Assembly (NCBI GenBank): GCA_958449715.1
Contig: CAUDIU010000096.1
Coordinates: forward strand, 1-5,838
DNA from: an uncultured Clostridium sp.
GTDB taxonomy: Bacteria > Cyanobacteriota > Vampirovibrionia > Gastranaerophilales > Gastranaerophilaceae
Length of the DNA: 5,838 nucleotides
Direction of reading: 5' to 3'
Part shown: positions 1-5,838 of the stretch, one piece after another
Layout: each line of letters starts with the position of its first letter
How positions within the stretch are numbered: position 1 is the stretch's first letter
Program-made: the position numbers and the translations under genes
Notes under the pieces: generated by a model
Seen by the model: the letters and a program-made list of their open reading frames with translations, nothing else
Database searches by the model: none
Told to the model about the DNA's origin: nothing

Positions 1-694
1 TCCCATCAAAGTTATTTCTTTTGACTTTTCCAGAAAGCATAATTCCAGCATTTACTGGAAACTGAGATTTAATTCTTTCAAGCATAAATCTGTTTGATTT
101 TGCTTGGAAAAAGCTTAATTCAATTCGGCCGCTTTCGTCTGTAACTGTAACTTTTACTACTGATAAATTATTTTTCGTGTTGAATGCGGAAACAGATCTA
201 ATATACCCGAAAACTGTTGTATTTTCACCTTCTTTTAAGTTCCTAATTAGAGTTCTTGAAGAATAGTCAATATGTTTTTTAGGAAAATACATTATTAAAT
301 CTTGTGCAGTATAAATCCCAAGTTTATTTAATTTATATGCAATTTTGGGACCTACACCTTTCATGTACATTACGTCAGTATCTTTTGCTGGTTTAAGTTT
401 GCTGCTTGTTTTGTTTGATATTTCTTCTTCTTTTTTAGGAGCGGTTTCTGATTTTAAAATTTTAATTAATCTGTCTATACTTTTTCTTCTTTCATTAATT
501 CCTGCAAAAGGGTAGTGCTCAAAGATCTCAATAAGCACTGCCCATTTTGGATTTTTTTTAGAAAGTTTATAATATTTTTTTGCTTCATTTTTGATAAAGC
601 TTGAAAAAGCCTGAGTTTTTCCATGAATATCAATGTATTTGTATTGAATTTCTATTTCAATAGCTTTTTTAAGTTGTTCTATATTATCAATCAC
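1..694 (-). CDS. recG: ATP-dependent DNA helicase RecG, N-terminal part (runs off the left edge)
   Basis: RecG remodels stalled replication forks and branched DNA such as Holliday junctions in the cytoplasm. The first 231 codons are visible. Residues 1-104 are a Lys-rich, mostly helical extension, as known in cyanobacterial and Thermotoga RecG but absent from the shorter E. coli protein. Residues 107-145 hold the family's entry motif (MKGVGPKIAYKLNKLGI, then DLIMYFPKKHIDY). Residues 155-231 look like the OB-fold wedge domain (VTVTDESGRIELSFF, then a GKV turn). The helicase motifs lie beyond the window, so activity cannot be judged. The start is GTG at 692-694. An in-frame TAA at 695-697 lies directly before it, and the next in-frame ATG is far inside the conserved region. 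The start overlaps the end of the cyclase gene by 8 bases. A GAGG at 707-710 is a weak ribosome site, 12 bases upstream. Identification is firm; the exact start is slightly less so. Confidence 0.9.
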   Translation of the reverse strand, partial: MIDNIEQLKKAIEIEIQYKYIDIHGKTQAFSSFIKNEAKKYYKLSKKNPKWAVLIEIFEHYPFAGINERRKSIDRLIKILKSETAPKKEEEISNKTSSKLKPAKDTDVMYMKGVGPKIAYKLNKLGIYTAQDLIMYFPKKHIDYSSRTLIRNLKEGENTTVFGYIRSVSAFNTKNNLSVVKVTVTDESGRIELSFFQAKSNRFMLERIKSQFPVNAGIMLSGKVKRNNFDG

Positions 695-2636
695 TTAAAC
701 GTAAAACCTCATAGATATCCATTTTTTTAGCTTTACCGCGAATAGTAACATCTGCAATTTTTATTACATCAACAATTTCACTGACATATGAATATGTTGA
801 ACTGCTTATTAGCATGTTTGTCTTATATACTTTATTGTAACTTTCAATACGGCTTGCTAAGTTTACCATATCACCGATAACAGTGTATTCTAATCGCTTT
901 TCAGAGCCAATATTTCCAACAAATGCTTCACCGGTATTAATACCTATTCCTATTTCAATTTTGGGTTTCCCTTCAAAGAGCCATTTTTCTTGCAATTGGT
1001 CAACTTTTTTAAGCATTTCACAAGCACATTTTACTGCATTTTGCGGGTGATTGATATCTTGAATAGGCTCTCCAAATATTGCCATTACAGCATCTCCGAT
1101 GAATTTATTTATAACTCCGTTGTATTTGGTAATTATTGGTTCTATCTCTGAAAAATATTCGTTTAAGATTACAGATACTTCTTCGGCAGACATTTTTTCA
1201 CTCATACTTGTAAAACCTCTAATATCTGCAAATAATACTGTTACATTAGCTTTTTTCCCGCCTAATTTAATATCATCAATATTTTGTACAACATTTTTCA
1301 TAATATCTTGTGAAAGATATTTACCCATTGCATTTTTTATTTTTTCTTTGTTGCGTCCTTCCAGTATAAATCTATAAGAATATCCAAATATCATAGTGCT
1401 TAATTGTACAGCCAATGGTGTTATGACATATGGAATGGTATTGTTTTTAAAGCATAATATACAGAAAATAAAGTATAATATAGCAATTCCTATTAATGTA
1501 ATTAATGATGGAATGAATGCTAAAAATCGTATTATTACAAAGGTTATTATACTAAGTAGAATTATGATTGAAATATTTTGCCAATTTGCAAATTTTACCA
1601 GGTATTCATTATCAATGAAGTTATTTAAAATTGTTGCTTGAATATCTACCCCTGGGTGTTTTAGGGAAATTGATGTCTCAAGTGCATCTTCAACACCTAG
1701 TGCATTAGCACCAACTAAAACTATTTTATTGTTAAATTCAGATGGATTAATAATCGGTTTTTGTTCATTATTTAAAAGCCTATTTGAATTTATAATATCT
1801 ATTGCAGAGTAATTTTTGTGTGAATATTCTGAATTTTCATGTAATTTATAAAATTTTATTTTATGTCTAATATCTCCTTTTTTCTGGAATGCCGGAATTT
1901 TTAGCCCTGTTTTATCTACAATTATATATTTATTTGTAAGTGTAATTTTATCGGTATTATTTGCAAGTAAATATGCTCTTAGAGCTAGTGATGGATAGTA
2001 GTTGTCATTATAACCAATCAAGTCTGTAGATTCCCTAAGTACTCCATCTATGGCATTTGTTCCTAAATTTACTGATCCTGCATATTTTTGAGCATCAAAA
2101 TATGGCTTAGGAAACATTGTTAAACTGTTGTAATTGCTGAATCTTGAATTATTTTTTGTTCTTTTATCTGTAATATCTATTGCAAATTTTTGGTTAAAAT
2201 CTTTGTCATATTGGCTTCCAGAATTAATATCTTCATATTCCGTTCTTTGAGCCATATAGCCGCCAATGAAATTATCAGATTTTTTTACTGTTTCAAAAAA
2301 ATAATTGTCAGATTCTGCCGGTCTTTCTTTATCTAAATTACTTAACACAGAATCAAAAATAACAACTTTTGCATTTGTATATTTGTTTAAGTATTCAAAA
2401 ATTTCACCATATAAAGATCTTGCCCAAGGCCATCTGTATGTGTCAAGTGATTTATTGTCAATAACAATTAAAGATATGTCTTTGGATCCTTCCTTTATTG
2501 CAGAGGTAGAATTTATAATCATATCATAAATTGGATTTTCCCAAAAATTTATAGATATAAATGCAATTATAAAAACTAAAAATATATGTAAAAAAATTGA
2601 TTTTATAAAGAAAGTTTTGCCCTTAAAAATTTTCAT
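687..2636 (-). CDS. CHASE2-domain class III adenylate cyclase, membrane-bound
   Basis: This 649-residue protein probably makes cAMP from ATP in response to an extracytoplasmic signal. In order it has an N-terminal membrane segment (about 10-30), a CHASE2 sensor domain outside the membrane (about 35-345, with SLIVIDNKSLD near 55 and NKIVLVGANALGVED near 303), three membrane segments (about 354-374, 376-396, 400-420), a linker helix (425-450) and a cyclase domain (about 463-647). The catalytic set looks complete: metal-binding D471 (FADIRGF) and D515 (GDAVMA), base-selecting K511 and T585, and transition-state N592 and R596 (VNLASR). The Lys/Thr pair is that of class IIIb adenylate cyclases such as cyanobacterial CyaB1 and CyaC, some of which respond to bicarbonate. 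The ATG follows a strong purine-rich ribosome site. The gene heads a unit with recG. The ligand of the sensor cannot be read from the sequence. Guanylate cyclase activity is unlikely given the Lys/Thr pair. Confidence 0.93.
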   Translation of the reverse strand: MKIFKGKTFFIKSIFLHIFLVFIIAFISINFWENPIYDMIINSTSAIKEGSKDISLIVIDNKSLDTYRWPWARSLYGEIFEYLNKYTNAKVVIFDSVLSNLDKERPAESDNYFFETVKKSDNFIGGYMAQRTEYEDINSGSQYDKDFNQKFAIDITDKRTKNNSRFSNYNSLTMFPKPYFDAQKYAGSVNLGTNAIDGVLRESTDLIGYNDNYYPSLALRAYLLANNTDKITLTNKYIIVDKTGLKIPAFQKKGDIRHKIKFYKLHENSEYSHKNYSAIDIINSNRLLNNEQKPIINPSEFNNKIVLVGANALGVEDALETSISLKHPGVDIQATILNNFIDNEYLVKFANWQNISIIILLSIITFVIIRFLAFIPSLITLIGIAILYFIFCILCFKNNTIPYVITPLAVQLSTMIFGYSYRFILEGRNKEKIKNAMGKYLSQDIMKNVVQNIDDIKLGGKKANVTVLFADIRGFTSMSEKMSAEEVSVILNEYFSEIEPIITKYNGVINKFIGDAVMAIFGEPIQDINHPQNAVKCACEMLKKVDQLQEKWLFEGKPKIEIGIGINTGEAFVGNIGSEKRLEYTVIGDMVNLASRIESYNKVYKTNMLISSSTYSYVSEIVDVIKIADVTIRGKAKKMDIYEVLRLSD

Positions 2637-2650
2637 ATCCCTTATCCCTT
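2637..2650 (-). promoter_or_regulatory. Tandem Shine-Dalgarno of the cyclase gene
   Basis: Read on the minus strand this is AAGGGATAAGGGAT directly before the ATG: the heptamer AAGGGAT twice in a row. The upstream copy has standard spacing to the start codon, with 9 bases from its GGG. The downstream copy leaves only 2 bases and is probably too close to act in the same way. It fixes the start at 2636. Confidence 0.7.
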
Positions 2651-2657
2651 TATTTTA

Positions 2658-2666
2658 TGATATAAT
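2658..2666 (+). promoter_or_regulatory. Extended -10 promoter of the eda-kdgK-csaB operon
   Basis: TGATATAAT matches the extended -10 consensus (TG, one base, TATAAT) exactly. No TTGACA-like -35 lies at the right distance; that region (about 2637-2644) is the cyclase ribosome site. Extended -10 promoters often lack a -35, so this is consistent. Transcription would start near 2672-2674, giving a leader of about 16 bases with the ribosome site AAAAGGA at 2677-2683, six bases before the ATG. So short a leader leaves no room for a riboswitch or attenuator. Confidence 0.6.
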
Positions 2667-2667
2667 A
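2662..2667 (-). promoter_or_regulatory. Possible -10 element for the cyclase-recG unit
   Basis: On the minus strand these six bases read TATTAT. They are almost the same base pairs as the plus-strand TATAAT at 2661-2666. A start about 7 bases further on would give a leader of about 20 bases before the cyclase ATG. No good -35 is visible, and the whole gap is so AT-rich that other hexamers (for example TAAAAT at 2652-2657) could serve instead. Confidence 0.25.
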
Positions 2668-2689
2668 AATTTTGAAAAAAGGATAGTTT

Positions 2690-3298
2690 ATGAAAGAAAA
2701 TTTAATTAATTTATTGGCTGAAGAAAAGATTTTACCTATTTTAAGATGTAAAGATGCTCAATTGATGATTGATAGAGCTAAGGCATTGATTGATGCTGGT
2801 ATAAAAGTTATAGAAATAAATGTAGAAAATCCTACTATTTATAAAGCTATTGAGGAAATTTCAAAATATGCAAATGTGTGTGCGGGTGGTATTATTACTT
2901 CTTTGCAGGCTGAAGCAGCAATATTGTCTGGTGCAAAAATATTATCTTCACCAATTTTTTCAATGAATTTAGTTAAGATTTCTAAAGATAAGCAAATTCC
3001 TTATATTGCAGGGACTTCAACTGCTAATGAAGCTTATAATGCGTGGAAAGCTCGTATTCCATTAATTAAAATTTATCCGATTACAGCTATGGGTGGAGCT
3101 ATGTATATTGAAGATTTGTTAAGACCTATGCCATTTTTGAATGTTATGCCTTTAGGTAATGTAAAGATTGATGAAATACAATCTTATATAAATGCAGGTG
3201 CATCAGTAGTTGGAATTGGTAGAGATTTGTATGATGGGCTTTCTTTGTCAGAGATTACAGGTCGAGCTAAAAAAGTTATCAAGGATTTAAAGGGATAA
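2690..3298 (+). CDS. eda: KDPG/KDPGal-type aldolase (2-keto-3-deoxy-6-phospho-sugar acid aldolase)
   Basis: A 202-residue, full-length class I aldolase of the Eda/DgoA family, a single (beta/alpha)8 barrel in the cytoplasm. Family members split a 2-keto-3-deoxy-6-phospho-sugar acid into pyruvate and glyceraldehyde 3-phosphate. The Schiff-base lysine is K127 (IKIYP) and the catalytic glutamate is E42 (VIEINVENP). The pieces TSTANEA (109-115), MGGAMYIEDLLRP and GIGRDLYDG (175-183) resemble DgoA, the galactonate-pathway enzyme, more than E. coli Eda. By comparison from memory, several substrate contacts differ: E46 stands where Eda has Arg49, G67 where it has Thr73, and L155-G156-N157 where it has Thr-Gly-Gly. 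The exact sugar acid is therefore uncertain, and the symbol is a family label. The gene leads the operon, one base ahead of the kinase that would make its substrate. The start is supported by AAAAGGA six bases upstream. Confidence 0.85.
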   Translation: MKENLINLLAEEKILPILRCKDAQLMIDRAKALIDAGIKVIEINVENPTIYKAIEEISKYANVCAGGIITSLQAEAAILSGAKILSSPIFSMNLVKISKDKQIPYIAGTSTANEAYNAWKARIPLIKIYPITAMGGAMYIEDLLRPMPFLNVMPLGNVKIDEIQSYINAGASVVGIGRDLYDGLSLSEITGRAKKVIKDLKG

Positions 3299-3299
3299 T

Positions 3300-4244
3300 A
3301 TGAATACAAAATTAGACATTGTGGCTATTGGGGAGAGTTTAATTGAGTTGTCAACAAATGCGAATTTAGCATCGTCTGGTTGTTTGTATAAATATTATGG
3401 TGGTGACGCTTTAGCGACAGCTATTTCTGCTTTAAGAATGGGCTCTAAAGTCGGTTTTATTACTAGAGTTGGTAATGACCCTTTTAAAAATTATTTGCTT
3501 GATAGTTGGCAAGATGAAGGGTTAGATATTTCTCAAGTCAAGTTATCAAATGAGTCTAATGGTTTGTATATAATAGCCAGACCTTCTGTTACTGAAAAAG
3601 AAGTTATTTATTATCGAAAAAAAATTGCTCCGTCAAAATTATCAATAGATGATATTGATGAGGATTATATAAAATCGGCAGATATTGTGTATGCTTCTGG
3701 AGTTACACAATCTTTATCTCCTTCTGCTAATGAAGCTGTAGAATATGCTTTTAAATTAGCTAAAGATAATGGCATTTTAACTGCATATGATCCGAATTAT
3801 CATAGTGTGTTAACGACTGCAGAAGAGGCAAGAGAAGCTTTTGCAAGAGTTGTCTCTTATCTTGATATTGTATTTTTAAATACAAAACATGATTCTGCAA
3901 ATATTTTGGAGATAGAGTCTCCTGAAAATATTATAAAAAAATTGTGGGATGTAGGAGTTCAGATTGTTGTATTAAAAAGTATTACTCAAAAAGGCTATTA
4001 TACAGGATATAATGGTAATATTACTTTTACTGATTTTTATACTTGTGACTATTTAGATACAACTTGTTCTGGTGATACTTTTAATGGGGGCTTTTTGCAT
4101 GCTTTAAATCATGGGTTTACGCCTTTTGAAGCAACTAAATTTGCTTCAATTACTGCTGGACTTCAGGCTCAAGGAATTGGTGCTATTAAATCTATTCCAT
4201 ATAAGGATGAAGTATACTCACTATATAGAGGTAACAATGGTTAA
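3300..4244 (+). CDS. kdgK: 2-keto-3-deoxygluconate kinase-like sugar kinase (PfkB/ribokinase family)
   Basis: This 314-residue cytoplasmic kinase probably phosphorylates 2-keto-3-deoxygluconate or a close sugar acid at O6, supplying the aldolase encoded just before it. PfkB features are the N-terminal VAIGESLIEL, GG at 34-35, TRVGNDPF (55-62) and the C-terminal DTTCSGDTF (253-261), with D259 as catalytic base. KDG-kinase features are Y90, the Y104-Y105-R106 motif and DPNYH (164-168). Several usual residues are altered: the Asn of the first signature (GGDALN in many KDG kinases) is A39, the anion-hole GAGD is C256-S-G-D, and the Arg after NY, a substrate contact in the Thermus enzyme, is H168. 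Length is normal and there is no frameshift. The ribosome site AAGGGA lies in the end of the aldolase gene. The stop overlaps the csaB start by 8 bases, so translation is probably coupled. The family is secure; the substrate is inferred. Confidence 0.84.
   Translation: MNTKLDIVAIGESLIELSTNANLASSGCLYKYYGGDALATAISALRMGSKVGFITRVGNDPFKNYLLDSWQDEGLDISQVKLSNESNGLYIIARPSVTEKEVIYYRKKIAPSKLSIDDIDEDYIKSADIVYASGVTQSLSPSANEAVEYAFKLAKDNGILTAYDPNYHSVLTTAEEAREAFARVVSYLDIVFLNTKHDSANILEIESPENIIKKLWDVGVQIVVLKSITQKGYYTGYNGNITFTDFYTCDYLDTTCSGDTFNGGFLHALNHGFTPFEATKFASITAGLQAQGIGAIKSIPYKDEVYSLYRGNNG
4228..4239 (+). promoter_or_regulatory. Ribosome site that fixes the csaB start
   Basis: GAGG at 4228-4231 stands five bases before ATG at 4237-4239, all inside the last codons of kdgK. 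This favours the ATG at 4237 over the upstream in-frame ATG at 4111, which would add 42 residues unlike any CsaB N-terminus. The conserved protein begins at once after 4237 (VKVAISGYYGFKNFGDEA). Confidence 0.75.
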
Positions 4245-5244
4245 GGTTGCAATTTCTGGATATTATGGATTTAAAAATTTTGGTGATGAAGCTATTCTTT
4301 CAGTATTAATTAATCACTTAAAAGCTCTTAAAAATGTTGATATCACTGTTTTTTCAAGTGATACTAATTATACTTCAAAAACTTATTCTGTTAACGCTGT
4401 TAAAAGATTTGATCTGAAGAATGTTATAAAAACGATACAAAATTCTGATGTGTTGATCTCTGGTGGAGGCAGCTTATTACAAGATGTAACGAGTTTGAAA
4501 AGTGTTATATATTATTCTTTAATAATTGCATTAGGACTTTTATTTAATAAAAAAGTTATAATATTTGCACAAGGTATTGGACCTCTAAATAAAAAATTAT
4601 CTCAATTTATTGTAAGAAATTTACTCAAAAATTGCTCTTTAGTTACTGTGAGAGATGAAAAAAGTCTAGCTTTACTAAAAGATTGGAATATTGATGCTAA
4701 ACTTGTGTGTGATCCTATTTATTCTCTTGATGTTGTGCAAGAATTTAGAGAAAATACTATTGGGGTTCAATTAAGAGAATTTAAAACTATGAATTATAAC
4801 TTATTACATAAGCTTGCGTTGTTTATTGCAAATAAGTTTAGTGATAAAAAAGTTGAAATTTTTTCATTACAAGAATCTCAAGATTTAGAGTTATGCAAAA
4901 AGTTTGAGCAAATCTTAAAAACTTTAAATCCTGAAGTTAGTACAGAAATAGTTACTGATGATATTGTAAATAAAATTTCTAAATTAAGCTATTTAATAGC
5001 AATGCGTTTTCATGCTATTCTCGTTGCTTTAAAGTGTGGGATAAAGACATGTGCAATAAATTATGATGTAAAAGTAGAAAAACTTGCTAATGAGGCTGCT
5101 ATACCTCTTATATCAATGGAAGCACATGAAAATTTAGAAGATGTTTATAATCAACTAGAAAATATAAATTCTGATAATTTATTAAAATTTTCTAAAACAA
5201 AAGTTTTTGATTGGTCAATGTTTGATGAATTATTGTTGAAATAG
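4237..5244 (+). CDS. csaB: Polysaccharide pyruvyl transferase CsaB
   Basis: A 335-residue enzyme expected to transfer pyruvate from phosphoenolpyruvate to a cell-wall polysaccharide, forming a ketal. Known pyruvylated wall glycans are the receptors of SLH domains, which hold S-layer proteins or, in cyanobacteria, outer-membrane porins. The family hallmarks run in order: SGYYGFKNFGDEAIL at 7-21, DVLISGGGSLLQD at 71-83, AQGIGP at 111-116, VRDEKS at 138-143, CDP at 158-160 and the conserved MRFHA at 256-260 with R257 and H259. There is no signal peptide. The hydrophobic stretch at 92-111 is more likely buried core than a membrane segment. Length is close to the usual size of about 350. The gene is last in the operon, overlapping kdgK by 8 bases. 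Its 3' end overlaps the opposite-strand EF-hand gene by 15 bases. The precise glycan acceptor is unknown. Confidence 0.88.
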   Translation: MVKVAISGYYGFKNFGDEAILSVLINHLKALKNVDITVFSSDTNYTSKTYSVNAVKRFDLKNVIKTIQNSDVLISGGGSLLQDVTSLKSVIYYSLIIALGLLFNKKVIIFAQGIGPLNKKLSQFIVRNLLKNCSLVTVRDEKSLALLKDWNIDAKLVCDPIYSLDVVQEFRENTIGVQLREFKTMNYNLLHKLALFIANKFSDKKVEIFSLQESQDLELCKKFEQILKTLNPEVSTEIVTDDIVNKISKLSYLIAMRFHAILVALKCGIKTCAINYDVKVEKLANEAAIPLISMEAHENLEDVYNQLENINSDNLLKFSKTKVFDWSMFDELLLK

Positions 5245-5838
5245 TTGTTTATAGCTATTTCTAACTGTTTTATCAAAAGCATTTGTTCCTTGTTGTCCAA
5301 GTAATGTAGACCATTTAGAAAAATCTTTTGTGTTAATTGTTCCATCTTTTGTGGTTTCATTATCCGAAGTATCTGTATCAAATGTAGTTATTGTTGCTGC
5401 TAATTCTTTCCAATCAGCATATCCATCACCATTTTGATCAATTTTGTTGAATGCGTTTAATGCCATTTGCTTTGCTTGAGATTTATGTTGTTCTGTTGCA
5501 TTTGCGTCTAATTTACTTAGTTCGTTATTAACAAATTCATCTGCAGTAACTTTTCCGTCTTTATTACCTTGAGCATCAATGTTAGCACCAAAAGATTTTC
5601 CAAGATTGCTTACTGCAGTTCTATATTCTTCTGCACATTTTTGTTTATTTGTAGGATCAGTGTAATTATTAATTATGTCAAAATCTTTTGCTTTTTCTTC
5701 ATTTATCATTTCATTTGTTGCGATATCAAAAGCTTTACCACTTTCTGTTTCTTGATTTTTGTCAAAATCTCCAGCATATTCTGCATTTGTTTTTTGCAAT
5801 TGTTGCTGTTGTGTATATGCTGCTCTTTGGGCTTCTGC
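5230..5838 (-). CDS. EF-hand domain protein, C-terminal 202 residues (5' end beyond the window)
   Basis: The reading frame is open to the right edge, so the true start lies outside; a TTG at 5797-5799 is in frame but lies within coding sequence. Numbering from the edge, one canonical calcium loop is present at 134-145 (DQNGDGYADWKE), with D1, N3, D5, G6, D9 and E12 in place. Two divergent loops flank it: 90-101 (QGNKDGKVTADE), where position 1 is Gln, and 161-172 (ETTKDGTINTKD), where position 1 is Glu. Both have acidic residues just upstream that might substitute. The N-terminal part has a Gln run (QQQQLQ) followed by acidic and Lys-rich helix-like sequence. No signal peptide or membrane segment is visible, but the N-terminus is missing. 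The product probably binds calcium. Whether it acts as a sensor, a buffer or an extracellular structural protein cannot be told. I do not recognise a named family. Confidence 0.75.
   Translation of the reverse strand, partial: AEAQRAAYTQQQQLQKTNAEYAGDFDKNQETESGKAFDIATNEMINEEKAKDFDIINNYTDPTNKQKCAEEYRTAVSNLGKSFGANIDAQGNKDGKVTADEFVNNELSKLDANATEQHKSQAKQMALNAFNKIDQNGDGYADWKELAATITTFDTDTSDNETTKDGTINTKDFSKWSTLLGQQGTNAFDKTVRNSYKQLFQQ
5238..5261. terminator. Weak hairpin at the convergent csaB / EF-hand gene junction
   Basis: GAAATAG at 5238-5244 pairs with CTATTTC at 5255-5261, and the stem can extend inward by T-G, T-A and G-T pairs around a TTTA loop. It sits at the csaB stop codon and inside the last codons of the opposing gene. 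It lacks a GC-rich stem and a following T-tract on either strand, so it is a poor intrinsic terminator. It is listed only because it is the sole candidate between two converging genes. Confidence 0.2.

Noticed and set aside
43..60. Perfect inverted repeat TTCCAG, 6-base loop, CTGGAA
   Set aside because: It sits inside the conserved OB-fold coding region of recG with no T-tract, and a 6-base repeat of this kind is expected by chance in AT-rich coding DNA.
1099..1641. Plus-strand open frames at 1099-1377 and 1396-1641
   Set aside because: They lie opposite the conserved cyclase domain and membrane segments of the minus-strand gene. Their hydrophobic content is what an antisense reading of AT-rich coding DNA gives, and they match no known protein.
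2305..2529. Plus-strand open frame of 74 codons
   Set aside because: It is antisense to the conserved CHASE2 region and shows no recognisable domain.
4111..4236. A 42-residue N-terminal extension of CsaB starting at the ATG at 4111
   Set aside because: It lies wholly within kdgK in another frame, resembles no CsaB N-terminus, and the ATG at 4237 has a well-placed GAGG and begins directly at the conserved motif.
5151..5381. Minus-strand open frame of 76 codons across the csaB / EF-hand junction
   Set aside because: It overlaps two better-supported genes in other frames and contains no recognisable domain.
5797..5799. TTG as the start codon of the EF-hand gene
   Set aside because: The same frame continues open for 13 more codons to the window edge (AEAQRAAYTQQQQ), so the real start is most likely outside the window.
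1..5838. Mobile elements, CRISPR arrays, tRNA or rRNA genes, riboswitches, toxin-antitoxin or defence genes
   Set aside because: I looked for direct repeats with spacers, terminal inverted repeats, transposase-like proteins and structured RNA and saw none. The only gene-free gap is 53 bases.

Overview
The window is AT-rich bacterial DNA, almost wholly coding, with only a 53-base gap that carries no gene (2637-2689). The gene set points to the non-photosynthetic cyanobacterial relatives (Melainabacteria / Vampirovibrionia, for example the gut Gastranaerophilales). Three features support this: a RecG with a long N-terminal extension as in cyanobacteria, a CHASE2-type class IIIb cyclase, and a CsaB-type pyruvyl transferase of the kind that helps anchor SLH proteins. 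The assignment is an inference from gene content and base composition. No marker gene in the window proves it.

Layout. On the minus strand, reading leftwards from 2636, a membrane-bound CHASE2 adenylate cyclase (687-2636) is followed by recG (694 to beyond the left edge). Their ends overlap by 8 bases. On the plus strand, reading rightwards from 2690, eda-type aldolase (2690-3298), kdgK-type kinase (3300-4244) and csaB (4237-5244) form a tight operon with a 1-base gap and then an 8-base overlap. The two units diverge from the short gap, which holds an extended -10 promoter for the plus-strand operon overlapping a possible -10 for the cyclase. At the right, a minus-strand gene for an EF-hand protein (5230 to beyond the right edge) converges on csaB and overlaps its 3' end by 15 bases.

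Function. The kinase and aldolase are successive steps that turn 2-keto-3-deoxy-sugar acids into pyruvate and glyceraldehyde 3-phosphate. CsaB transfers pyruvate from phosphoenolpyruvate to a cell-wall polysaccharide. The cyclase makes cAMP in response to a signal sensed outside the membrane. The EF-hand protein probably binds calcium.

I see no mobile element, CRISPR array, RNA gene or clearly novel multi-gene defence system. The points most worth checking are the parallel substitutions at substrate-contact positions in both the aldolase and the kinase, the coupling of that pair to csaB, and the compact bidirectional promoter.
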